From positions 322 through 18,965 of the forward strand of contig DKCH01000068.1 in assembly GCA_002449135.1 (NCBI GenBank): a DNA stretch of 18,644 bases. The letters are read 5' to 3'. The stretch comes from Caryophanales bacterium UBA6879. Lineage in GTDB: Bacteria > Bacillota_I > Bacilli_A > RFN20 > CAG-288. The notes below the pieces were generated by a model. That model was not told the DNA's origin, ran no database searches, and was given only the letters and a program-made list of their open reading frames with translations. The position numbers and the translations under genes were made by a program. Positions 1 to 6,958 of this stretch are shown in pieces; positions within the stretch are counted from its first letter, which is position 1, and every line of letters starts with the position of its first letter.

Positions 1-446
1 GCTTGACCAACTGGATCAGTTTCTACTAATGGTACATGTTTTGGAACACCATAGACTGTAGCTGAAGATGAAAAAATTAAGTTTTTAACTTGGTATTTTT
101 GCATCATTTCTAAAACGACTAAAGCGGAAACTAAATTGTTATAATAATATTCAGTAGGTTTTAAAATTGATTCACCGACGGCTTTTAATGCAGCAAAATG
201 GATAATAGCATCAATTTTGTTTTCTTTAAATATTTTATCCATTGCATTTTTATCAGTGCAGTCTACTTCATAGAATTTTAAATCTTTGTTGGTTATCATT
301 TTTAAACGATGTAAAACCTCTTTTGATGAGTTTACAAGGTTATCTACCAGAATTGGATTGTAACCATATTCTACTAATTTACAAACTGTGTGAGAGGCGA
401 TAAAGCCAGTTCCTCCTGTAACTAATACGTTTTTAATTTCAGACAT
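1..446 (-). CDS. galE: UDP-glucose 4-epimerase GalE (C-terminal part cut off by window edge)
   Basis: Interconverts UDP-glucose and UDP-galactose in the cytoplasm and so supplies galactosyl donors for cell-surface glycans or the Leloir pathway. About 148 N-terminal residues are visible. They start MSEIKNVLVTGGTGFIASHT, the extended-SDR Rossmann NAD-binding loop, followed by the DNL stretch after the second strand, IIHFAALKAVGES, and SSSATVYG, which carries the catalytic serine. The YxxxK motif and the substrate domain lie outside the window. The third glycine of the usual GxxGxxG is Ala17, a tolerated variant in extended SDRs. The ATG at 446 is supported by AAAGGAGC 7 nt upstream. It is the last visible gene of a leftward operon, 17 nt after the 201-aa membrane protein, which suggests envelope glycan work. 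The family call is firm; the pathway is inferred. Confidence 0.95.
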   Translation of the reverse strand, partial: MSEIKNVLVTGGTGFIASHTVCKLVEYGYNPILVDNLVNSSKEVLHRLKMITNKDLKFYEVDCTDKNAMDKIFKENKIDAIIHFAALKAVGESILKPTEYYYNNLVSALVVLEMMQKYQVKNLIFSSSATVYGVPKHVPLVETDPVGQ

Positions 447-452
447 AAATTT

Positions 453-460
453 GCTCCTTT
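453..460 (-). promoter_or_regulatory. Shine-Dalgarno of galE
   Basis: Read on the minus strand this is AAAGGAGC, 7 nt before the galE ATG at 446. It fixes the galE start and shows that canonical ribosome binding sites are used inside this operon. Confidence 0.8.
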
Positions 461-463
461 CTT

Positions 464-1069
464 TTAGCTATTTATTAGTTCTTTCGAGAAATATTTTCTA
501 GATAGTTTTGAAATCCTCATTAGTCTAGCAATGTAGGCTTGTATTTGATATAGGTAAATAATAAACGAAATAAAGCCTATAATGGAGAAAAACAAGGAAT
601 AATATTTTGGAATTGTAAAAGACCAATCTGGAGTTTTTGAAATAGTTGGCCAATTAGATACAATAGTTAAACCAAAAAATTGCGTTGTTGGCCAATTAAA
701 ATGAAATGAGAAATCATCCATTCCTTTAAAATAATACTGCATTGTGTTGTCTTTACTAGCCCAACCATATATACAAATAGCTAAAATTGAAAAGATAACA
801 ATTAAAAATGGTATATAAGCTTTCTTAGTAAAGTAAACCATTGATTTTCTATAGGCTTCTTTTCTAAATTCTTTTTTTGTTGTAATGGTTCCCGTTTTTA
901 AAATATCATACATCATATTATCAATTTGCTTACCTTGTTCACGCATAATATAACTTACTAATTTTTGTAAGTAACCAAAAATAACAATTAAAAATAAAAG
1001 TATTAAGAGCAAGACTAATGATAGTTTTTTATCTTTTTCAGATAGCTTTAAAAATAACAAAAAATTCAT
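464..1069 (-). CDS. Hypothetical membrane protein, three predicted TM helices, 201 aa
   Basis: I do not recognise the family. Three hydrophobic segments are visible at about residues 17-36, 84-104 and 155-178. Between the first two lies a charged region (residues 40-80, many Lys/Arg/Glu). Between the last two lies a loop of about 50 residues rich in aromatic residues, including two NWPT motifs. The ATG at 1069 overlaps the upstream gene's TGA as ATGA and is preceded by AAGGAG about 8 nt upstream, so the start is well supported and translation is probably coupled. It is the third gene of a leftward membrane-protein cassette followed by galE. A role in envelope biogenesis is a guess from context only. 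Confidence 0.8.
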   Translation of the reverse strand: MNFLLFLKLSEKDKKLSLVLLLILLFLIVIFGYLQKLVSYIMREQGKQIDNMMYDILKTGTITTKKEFRKEAYRKSMVYFTKKAYIPFLIVIFSILAICIYGWASKDNTMQYYFKGMDDFSFHFNWPTTQFFGLTIVSNWPTISKTPDWSFTIPKYYSLFFSIIGFISFIIYLYQIQAYIARLMRISKLSRKYFSKELINS

Positions 1070-1503
1070 TTTTTATTCTCCTTACTATCTGGATAATTAT
1101 TAGGGGTAAAATTAGGTAAATTTTGATTAATTTGGTTGTTATACATATTTTGATTGTAATTATAGTTGTTTGATTGAGGGGTGAAGTTTGAATTTGGAAA
1201 TGGACTTACATTATTTCCATTAGGAAAATTATAATTTACATGATTATTAGGCGACTGAAAAAAAGATTGTTGTTGATTATTAAAATTGTAATCTTGCATT
1301 TTTAATCTTCTTTCAGCTTCTTTATCATAATGAGATTTGATAGTGTAATTCCTACGTTGTAGAAAATATATCATTATTTTTAGTGGGCTTAGAATTAGCA
1401 TAATTGTTGCATAAGAAAAATAAAGTAAAAAAGCTAAAATCCAAAGCGGTGATAAAACTATAACGGCTAAACCAATCCCTACTCTTTTAAAAAATTCTTC
1501 CAT
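1066..1503 (-). CDS. Small membrane protein with Asn-rich low-complexity tail, 145 aa
   Basis: Family not recognised. Residues 10-48 are hydrophobic and can form two closely spaced TM helices or a hairpin. A basic segment (about 49-70) follows. Residues 73-145 form a low-complexity tail in which I count 25 Asn in 73 residues, with Gln, Pro, Tyr, Phe and Ser making up most of the rest. Such a tail is probably disordered and prion-like in composition. The start overlaps the upstream stop (TAATG at 1501-1505); an AAAGGA lies about 14 nt upstream, somewhat far. The 3' end overlaps the next ATG by 4 nt. AT-rich DNA alone favours AAT and AAC codons, so part of the Asn bias may be compositional. Its operon position implies co-expression with two other membrane proteins and galE. 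Confidence 0.75.
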   Translation of the reverse strand: MEEFFKRVGIGLAVIVLSPLWILAFLLYFSYATIMLILSPLKIMIYFLQRRNYTIKSHYDKEAERRLKMQDYNFNNQQQSFFQSPNNHVNYNFPNGNNVSPFPNSNFTPQSNNYNYNQNMYNNQINQNLPNFTPNNYPDSKENKK

Positions 1504-2408
1504 TATTCTAATAAATCCTTTGTAGTCTCTTTTTTGATATTCTTACTTGGATATTTTAACATAATTAAACTTATCAAAGATGAATATATTGTAAATGTTA
1601 AAAATGCTAAGTCCAAGTTTAAATGTAAGTTAGAGAAAATAAAAATTGGTATTATTAATCCTAAGATAAAGCTTGCAATAGAAAAAATTAGATTTACTTT
1701 AGAATAAAAATTAGTTGCAGTTACTAACTGATAAATAACAACTAACTCTAAAAGCCCTAAAAATAACAATTCAAAACTTTTAGAGAAAAAATAACAAATT
1801 GTAAACAATACATATAAAACTATGTCTAAAATAAAAAAATATGAGAAATTATTAAAATTTTTATCTTTAATTTTCTTGAATTTTTGAATATTATTAGACA
1901 AAAATAAATAAGAAATTAAAGATTGAAAAGTACAGATAGCAAGATAAAAAAGTAAAAAATAGTTTTTAAAAACATCATATGGAAGATTGAAAATTTTACT
2001 ATATACTTCAACTAAATTTACTTTAAAAATAAAGTAAATTGGAAATATTAATAAAACTTCAATAGTTAGAGTAATAATAATTCCTAAAAATAAAGTAAAA
2101 AAATTGAAAGAAAAATACTTTATAGCGTAGCCATATATAATGCCTATTAAAGAATTTGGTAATAAAGAGAAGAAACCATTTTGTAAATCTATAAAAGAAA
2201 TAAGAATTAAGCAACCTAAATAAATTAAAACGCCTTTTGTTGAAGTTTTTAAAACAATTAAAGCAGAAAGAAATGGAAAAATAAAAATAAGAAACAAATC
2301 AAAACCAACAATTATATTTGCTAAAAGTAAAAACATAATTGCTAATGATAATGTAAGGCTTACTAAGCAAATATCTTTGATTAATTTTGCTTTTTCTTTT
2401 TCTAACAT
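1503..2408 (-). CDS. Polytopic membrane protein, possibly YybS/DUF2232-like, 301 aa
   Basis: Almost entirely hydrophobic: roughly eight TM segments can be drawn over residues 12-285, with a short basic N-terminus (MLEKEKAKLIKD) and a charged C-terminus. The stretch near residues 76-95 (FFSLLPNSLIGIIYGYAIK) resembles the Gly-containing helix seen in DUF2232/YybS and ECF-transporter S-component-like proteins, so a member of that fold is possible. That assignment is weak and I cannot confirm it without a profile search. It is the first gene of the leftward operon. The ATG at 2408 has a TATAAT box ending 7 nt upstream and no ribosome binding site at normal spacing. AAAAGGAGAAA lies about 22 nt upstream, before the -10 box, and no ATG, GTG or TTG in frame fits it. 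Confidence 0.7.
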   Translation of the reverse strand: MLEKEKAKLIKDICLVSLTLSLAIMFLLLANIIVGFDLFLIFIFPFLSALIVLKTSTKGVLIYLGCLILISFIDLQNGFFSLLPNSLIGIIYGYAIKYFSFNFFTLFLGIIITLTIEVLLIFPIYFIFKVNLVEVYSKIFNLPYDVFKNYFLLFYLAICTFQSLISYLFLSNNIQKFKKIKDKNFNNFSYFFILDIVLYVLFTICYFFSKSFELLFLGLLELVVIYQLVTATNFYSKVNLIFSIASFILGLIIPIFIFSNLHLNLDLAFLTFTIYSSLISLIMLKYPSKNIKKETTKDLLE

Positions 2409-2415
2409 CTTATTT

Positions 2416-2421
2416 ATTATA
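2416..2421 (-). promoter_or_regulatory. -10 box of leftward membrane-protein/galE operon
   Basis: Reads TATAAT on the minus strand, with 7 nt (AAATAAG) between it and the ATG at 2408. This would place the transcription start at or next to the A of the ATG, giving a leaderless message. No convincing TTGACA-like -35 is seen; the position about 17 bp upstream reads TTACAT. Confidence 0.5.
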
Positions 2422-2451
2422 AAAAAATTTCTCCTTTTATGTAATTTTATT

Positions 2452-2457
2452 TATAAT
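2452..2457 (+). promoter_or_regulatory. -10 box of rightward flippase/GT4/recX/yhaM operon
   Basis: TATAAT, followed by 6 nt (TAAGTG) and then the ATG at 2464. Initiation at the usual 7 nt downstream would fall on the A of this ATG. The -35 region is weak. It lies back to back with the leftward promoter, and the two RNA polymerase footprints would overlap. Confidence 0.5.
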
Positions 2458-2463
2458 TAAGTG

Positions 2464-4005
2464 ATGCTAAAATTTAAAAATAAATTAAGTAAACAAGTTA
2501 CAAAATATCTTCTAACAATAATCTTAATGGTCATAGTTACTATTGTAGCTTTGATTTATGTTTTAAAAGATGATCCTCGTGCGGTTTTTACTTATTTAGG
2601 TAATGCAAAATTTAGTTATGTTTGTATTATGTTAGCTTTAGAAGTTGCTGCTATTTTAATTGAAGGCTTAGTTTTAACTATTCTTTCTCGCTTATATTTA
2701 AAAAAGTATCATTGGTATCAAGGCACTTTAAATGGTTTAATTGGTTCATTTTTTTCAGCAATTACACCTTTTAGCTCTGGTGGTCAATTTGCTCAAGTTT
2801 ATACATTTTCTAAACAAGGAGTTAAAGCAGTTCATTCTGCTTCTATTTTAGTTATGCTTTTTATTGTTTCACAAACTATTATTGTTCTTTATGGATTATT
2901 TGCAATGATATTTGGTTATCAAACAACTATTTTAAAAATGCAAAATATCAACTTTTTTGGAATAAGTTTTTCTCCAATTGTTTTTTCTATAATTGGTTTT
3001 ACTATGAATGTTGTTACTTTATTTGGTCTTTTCTTGTTAGCTTATTTAAGACCACTACATCATTTTATTTTAACTACTGGCATTAATATAGCTAGCAAAT
3101 TACATTTAGTTAAAGATAAAAATAGAGAAAGAACAAAAATAGCAGCTTATATTGCTACCTTTAGAATTGAATTAACAAGATTATTTAAAAATATATGGGT
3201 TTTGTTAATTACTTTACTTTTAGAGATTGCTAAATTTACTTGTATGTATTCTTTACCTTATTTTGCTGGGGCTAGTTTAGGTGTGAATATGGATAATGTT
3301 TATTTTCAATCTTTATGGTCAAATTCATATTTAAATATGATTGTTGCATTTATTCCACTTCCTGGTGGTAGTGGTGTTTATGAAACTAGTTTTCAACTTT
3401 TATATGCCTCAATTTTTAATGATAATCAAATTACTTCAGCAGCCAATCTTCTTTCTAGAGGCATTTCATTTTATTTTACATTATTTGTTGGACTCATTGT
3501 CTTTTTAGGTTACCAGGCATCACCTAAAAAGATTGCTGCTAAATATGATTTACAGAAAACCTTTGTAGATTTGCGTATTATTTCTATGGCAACTAATGAA
3601 TTACCTGTTTTAAAAGAAAATGATAGAGAAATAAATTACACTACAAATTCTAAGAACATTGGTCCTTTTAAGATTAAACCTATTGATGAAAAAACAGCTA
3701 AAAAAGAAGCATTAATATACTATTCTACAAGTCAATTAATGGACTCATTTAAAGAAATTAATAAACTTTTGGAAGACTCAAATATAGAAAAAGATGATAG
3801 CCCAACAAGTATAAATTCTAAAAATCAGTTAAAAAATGTATATTTAGATGTGAAGAGTATCGAAGAAAGAAGAGATAATGAAAATAAGAAAGATACTGAA
3901 ATTGAACTAGCTATTAAAAAAGATTTGGAAGCTCTAATTAATGAAGAAAAAAAGAAAAAAGAAAGAAAAATGCGAAGCTTATTAAAAAGGAAAAATAAAA
4001 AATGA
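2464..4005 (+). CDS. Flippase-like integral membrane protein, UPF0104/LPG-synthase TM domain family, 513 aa
   Basis: The first 350 or so residues carry about eight TM helices with the two family signatures, SAITPFSSGGQFAQVY near residue 100 and FIPLPGGSGVYETSF near residue 300. These match the lysylphosphatidylglycerol-synthase transmembrane (PF03706/UPF0104) domain, linked to lipid flipping or glycolipid assembly (MprF N-terminus, AglD, YbhN). There is no C-terminal aminoacyl-transfer domain, so it is not a full MprF. Instead the last 160 residues or so are hydrophilic and cytoplasmic-looking, rich in Lys and Glu, and end in a Lys/Arg cluster. A GTG at 2461 is directly followed by ATG at 2464; I prefer the ATG because of its distance from the -10 box. 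The 3' end overlaps the GT4 gene as ATGA, pointing to a joint role in glycolipid synthesis and transfer (inference). Confidence 0.85.
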   Translation: MLKFKNKLSKQVTKYLLTIILMVIVTIVALIYVLKDDPRAVFTYLGNAKFSYVCIMLALEVAAILIEGLVLTILSRLYLKKYHWYQGTLNGLIGSFFSAITPFSSGGQFAQVYTFSKQGVKAVHSASILVMLFIVSQTIIVLYGLFAMIFGYQTTILKMQNINFFGISFSPIVFSIIGFTMNVVTLFGLFLLAYLRPLHHFILTTGINIASKLHLVKDKNRERTKIAAYIATFRIELTRLFKNIWVLLITLLLEIAKFTCMYSLPYFAGASLGVNMDNVYFQSLWSNSYLNMIVAFIPLPGGSGVYETSFQLLYASIFNDNQITSAANLLSRGISFYFTLFVGLIVFLGYQASPKKIAAKYDLQKTFVDLRIISMATNELPVLKENDREINYTTNSKNIGPFKIKPIDEKTAKKEALIYYSTSQLMDSFKEINKLLEDSNIEKDDSPTSINSKNQLKNVYLDVKSIEERRDNENKKDTEIELAIKKDLEALINEEKKKKERKMRSLLKRKNKK

Positions 4006-5186
4006 GAATTGCTCTATTTTCTGATACTTATCCACCTCAAATAAATGGTGTTGCTACTGCTACTTATACATTAGCTAATGTTTTAAAAAATAAGGGACAT
4101 GATGTTTTAGTAGTGACAATTAATGAGGATGGGATTAAACATTTAACTTATGAGAATGGAATATTAAGAATTCCTGGAATAACTGCTAAAAAATTATATG
4201 ATTATAAATTTGCTAATATTTATTCTTTAAAAGCTTCTTTAATTATTAAAGAATTTAGACCGCAAGTTATTCATGTTCAAACTGAGGTAGGAATAGGTAT
4301 TTTTGGAAGATTAATTGCTAAGAAATTTAAGATTCCTCTTATTTATACTTACCATACAATGTATGAAGACTATACCTATTATGTTACTAAGGGATTTAAA
4401 CCATTTGATAGATTTGCAAAGAAGTTCGTAGCTGTGGTATCTGCTTTAATTTCAGATTCAACAACACAATTTACCACGACTAGTGAAAAGACTAAGGACA
4501 AATTAATTTCTTATGGGGTGAAAAGATATATTAATGTCATCCCTAATGGCATTGATTTTTCTGCATTTAGTAAGGATAAAATTGATATAAATCATTTAGA
4601 AGAATTGAGAAAGAAATATAATTTGCAAGGTAAAAAAATATTTCTTGTCTTAGGTAGATTAGCTAAAGAAAAATCTGTAGATGTTATTCTTACTTATTTT
4701 AAAAAATATGTAACGAATAATCCTAATAATAATTTACATCTTTTAATAGTAGGTGATGGACCAAATAAAGTTGATTTAGAGGAATTAACAAAAAAATATG
4801 ATCTTAATGATTTAGTAACTTTTGTTGGTGGAATTCCTCATACTGAGGTTGCTTATTTCTATTATTTATCAGATTTATATTTGTCAGCATCTATTTCTGA
4901 AACACAAGGTCTTACTTATAATGAGGCTATGGCTTGTAAATTATTAGTATTTGCTAGATATGATTTGAATTTAGAAGGAACTATTATTGATTCTAAAACT
5001 GGCTTTTTCTTTAATGATTGTGATTCTTTTGAAGATAAATTAGAAAAAATATTAAATCTTGATAATAGTGAAAGAGAAAAAATTGTTTCTGCTGCTTATA
5101 AATTGAATGTTGAGAAATACAGTTTGGATCTTTACTATGAAAGGATGTATGATGTGTACAATAAAGCCATTAGAAAATTCTGGTAA
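4002..5186 (+). CDS. GT4 glycosyltransferase, diacylglycerol glucosyltransferase type, 394 aa
   Basis: A GT-B fold retaining glycosyltransferase of family 4. The N-terminus MRIALFSDTYPPQINGVATA and the motif HVQTEVGIGIFGRLIAKK followed by YTYHTMYEDYTYYV match the 1,2-diacylglycerol 3-glucosyltransferase/AlMgs-LafA-like subgroup, which makes glucosyl-diacylglycerol membrane lipids on the cytoplasmic face. The donor-binding half has the EX7E motif at Glu300-Glu308 (SETQGLTYNEAMAC), and VLGRLAKEKSVD opens the second Rossmann domain. Length fits the family. The start overlaps the flippase-like gene by 4 nt (ATGA), which supports a shared pathway. Subfamily substrate specificity is inferred from motif resemblance; a mannosyl or galactosyl donor cannot be excluded. 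Confidence 0.88.
   Translation: MRIALFSDTYPPQINGVATATYTLANVLKNKGHDVLVVTINEDGIKHLTYENGILRIPGITAKKLYDYKFANIYSLKASLIIKEFRPQVIHVQTEVGIGIFGRLIAKKFKIPLIYTYHTMYEDYTYYVTKGFKPFDRFAKKFVAVVSALISDSTTQFTTTSEKTKDKLISYGVKRYINVIPNGIDFSAFSKDKIDINHLEELRKKYNLQGKKIFLVLGRLAKEKSVDVILTYFKKYVTNNPNNNLHLLIVGDGPNKVDLEELTKKYDLNDLVTFVGGIPHTEVAYFYYLSDLYLSASISETQGLTYNEAMACKLLVFARYDLNLEGTIIDSKTGFFFNDCDSFEDKLEKILNLDNSEREKIVSAAYKLNVEKYSLDLYYERMYDVYNKAIRKFW
5139..5145 (+). promoter_or_regulatory. Shine-Dalgarno setting the recX start
   Basis: GAAAGGA lies inside the end of the GT4 gene, 6 nt before the second of two adjacent ATGs (5149, 5152). It argues for the recX start at 5152 rather than any start farther upstream. Confidence 0.65.
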
Positions 5187-5994
5187 ATTATTAAAAATTG
5201 AACCAAAAGATAGATCTGTTGTTTTAACTTTTGATAAGTATCCAAATTTAGAGCTGTTAAAAGAAGTTTTTTTAGGCTTAGGCGATTATTATTATCCAAA
5301 TAAAGAGGTAACTTTGGAACAGTATTATTCTTTAGAAAAGTTTTCTCAAGAAAATTCTAACCTTTCTTATTTGTTATTTTTATTATCTCAAAAATATTAT
5401 TCTTATACTGAATTAGTTAATAAATTAATTTTGAAGAAAAAAATAAGTAAAGAAAAAAGTGAAGAATTAGTTAATAAATTAATTTCTCTTAATTTATATT
5501 CTATTGATACTTACGCACAATATTTTTTTACATCATCTCTTGAAAAAGGATATTCTTTAGATTTTATAACTAAAGAATTAATAGCGAATAAAGTTAGTAA
5601 TAAAAAAATTAATGAGCTTGTTAAAGAAAATGAATTTAGTTTTGATTTTAATGACTTTATTCTTAAATTAATAAAGAAGAAACCTTCATATTCAATAAAT
5701 AAGCAGAAAAATTATATTTATACTAAACTTTATAAATTAGGTTATTCATCTTCTGAAATTAATAATATTATTGATTCCTTCTTTAAAAACAATCCAGATT
5801 GCATGTTAAATTTAGATAAACAAGAAAATGAAAATTTGATTAACGAGATTAAAAGAATAAGTAAGAGTTTGACTAATAAGAATTTAGGGCCTTATGAAAC
5901 TAAGCAAAAGATTATTGCACGTTTATTATCTAAAGGCTTTAGTTATGATAAAATAAAAATGGTTTTAGAAAGCATGAATGAAGATGGAAAATAA
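5152..5994 (+). CDS. recX: Regulatory protein RecX, 280 aa
   Basis: RecX binds the RecA filament and modulates its activity. The protein is built of three-helix repeats. The most recognisable part is LLSQKYYSYTELVNKLILKK...SEELVNKLISLNLYSIDTYAQYF (residues 71-121), matching the RecX first repeat with its Tyr-Ser-x-x-Glu-Leu motif, followed by weaker repeats to the end. Length is in the usual range for Bacillota RecX (about 260-280). An open frame reaches back to 5107, but that start would overlap the GT4 gene by 80 nt and lacks a ribosome binding site; the ATG at 5152 has one. The gene still overlaps GT4 by 35 nt and yhaM by 17 nt, so translation of the three is probably coupled. The N-terminal 70 residues are poorly conserved. 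Confidence 0.85.
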   Translation: MCTIKPLENSGKLLKIEPKDRSVVLTFDKYPNLELLKEVFLGLGDYYYPNKEVTLEQYYSLEKFSQENSNLSYLLFLLSQKYYSYTELVNKLILKKKISKEKSEELVNKLISLNLYSIDTYAQYFFTSSLEKGYSLDFITKELIANKVSNKKINELVKENEFSFDFNDFILKLIKKKPSYSINKQKNYIYTKLYKLGYSSSEINNIIDSFFKNNPDCMLNLDKQENENLINEIKRISKSLTNKNLGPYETKQKIIARLLSKGFSYDKIKMVLESMNEDGK

Positions 5995-6919
5995 ATATTT
6001 AAAGGACTATTTGATTGAAGGCGCTCAAGTTGAAAATCTTAAATTGTATGTTAAGAGTGCTGATAAAGGCGTTTCTAATAATGGAAACTTATATTTTAAT
6101 TTGGTCTTGCAAGATATTTCAGGAAGCATTGTAGCTAAGAAATGGGTTATTGAAATTGATGATGATAAAATAATTATTCCTAATAATGTTATTGAAGTAA
6201 GTGGAACTATTATTAAATATAGAAATCAATTTCAATTAAAAGTTGAAAGTGTTTTACCATGTACTAATTATGATTTATCTGATTTTGTAATTTCTTGTCC
6301 TTTATCATCAGAGAATCTTAAAAATGAGATTTATAAAATGATTGATTTAGTAACTGATGCTGATTTAAAAAATTTAGCATTAGCTTGTATTAATGAATAT
6401 CAAGATAGATATTTTACTTATCCAGCAGCGGTTTCTGTTCATCATGCTTTTAAGGGTGGAATTGCTTATCATTCATTATGTATATGTAAGGATGCTATTA
6501 GTTTATGTAATTTATATCCTCAACTTAATGAGGATTATTTGATTGTTGGTTCTTTACTTCATGATATAGGTAAAACATATGAAATGGGTGGCATTGTAGC
6601 TACTAGTTATACTTTGGAAGGTAATTTATTAGGGCATATTTCATTAGGCGCAAATATGGTTAGTGAAATTGGTAGAAGAATTAAAACTCCACAGTTTAAG
6701 TTAGATTTAGTTTTACATATGATACTTTCTCATCATGGTGAATATGAATATGGTTCTCCTGTGTTACCTAAAACTCAAGAAGCCTATGTTTTACATGCTT
6801 TAGATGATTTAGATTCTAAGCTTTATATTTTAAAAGAACAAATGAAATCATTAAAAGTAGGTGAAACAAGCCAAAGACTTCCTACCTTTGATAATAGACA
6901 ATTTGTTAGAACAAAATAA
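5978..6919 (+). CDS. yhaM: 3'-5' exoribonuclease YhaM (OB fold + HD domain), 313 aa
   Basis: YhaM is a metal-dependent 3'-5' exonuclease acting on RNA (and single-stranded DNA) in Gram-positive bacteria, with a part in mRNA end trimming. The N-terminal OB fold spans about residues 12-95 (LYVKSADKGVSNNGNLYFNLVLQD opens it). The HD phosphohydrolase domain follows, with metal ligands visible at His155/His156, His165, His195-Asp196 (LLHDIGKTYE), His252/His253 (SHHGEYEYG) and Asp276/Asp277 (HALDDLDSK). The length equals that of Bacillus YhaM (about 314). Two ATGs, 5978 and 5984, are possible and neither has a strong ribosome binding site. It overlaps recX and ends the operon; the next gene has its own promoter. 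Confidence 0.93.
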   Translation: MKMENKYLKDYLIEGAQVENLKLYVKSADKGVSNNGNLYFNLVLQDISGSIVAKKWVIEIDDDKIIIPNNVIEVSGTIIKYRNQFQLKVESVLPCTNYDLSDFVISCPLSSENLKNEIYKMIDLVTDADLKNLALACINEYQDRYFTYPAAVSVHHAFKGGIAYHSLCICKDAISLCNLYPQLNEDYLIVGSLLHDIGKTYEMGGIVATSYTLEGNLLGHISLGANMVSEIGRRIKTPQFKLDLVLHMILSHHGEYEYGSPVLPKTQEAYVLHALDDLDSKLYILKEQMKSLKVGETSQRLPTFDNRQFVRTK

Positions 6920-6941
6920 GGTTTTAAAAAAATAAGTTATT

Positions 6942-6950
6942 TGCTAAAAT
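6942..6950 (+). promoter_or_regulatory. Extended -10 promoter of the sugar transferase gene
   Basis: TGCTAAAAT is an extended -10 element (TGn plus a 5/6 match to TATAAT), ending 8 nt before the ATG at 6959. It lies in the 39-nt gap after yhaM. No ribosome binding site is seen between it and the ATG. Confidence 0.45.
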
Positions 6951-6958
6951 ATATAAGT

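Noticed and set aside
2428..2438. AAAAGGAGAAA on the minus strand as ribosome binding site for the 301-aa gene
   Set aside because: It lies about 22 nt from the ATG and upstream of the -10 box; no ATG, GTG or TTG in frame is at normal spacing.
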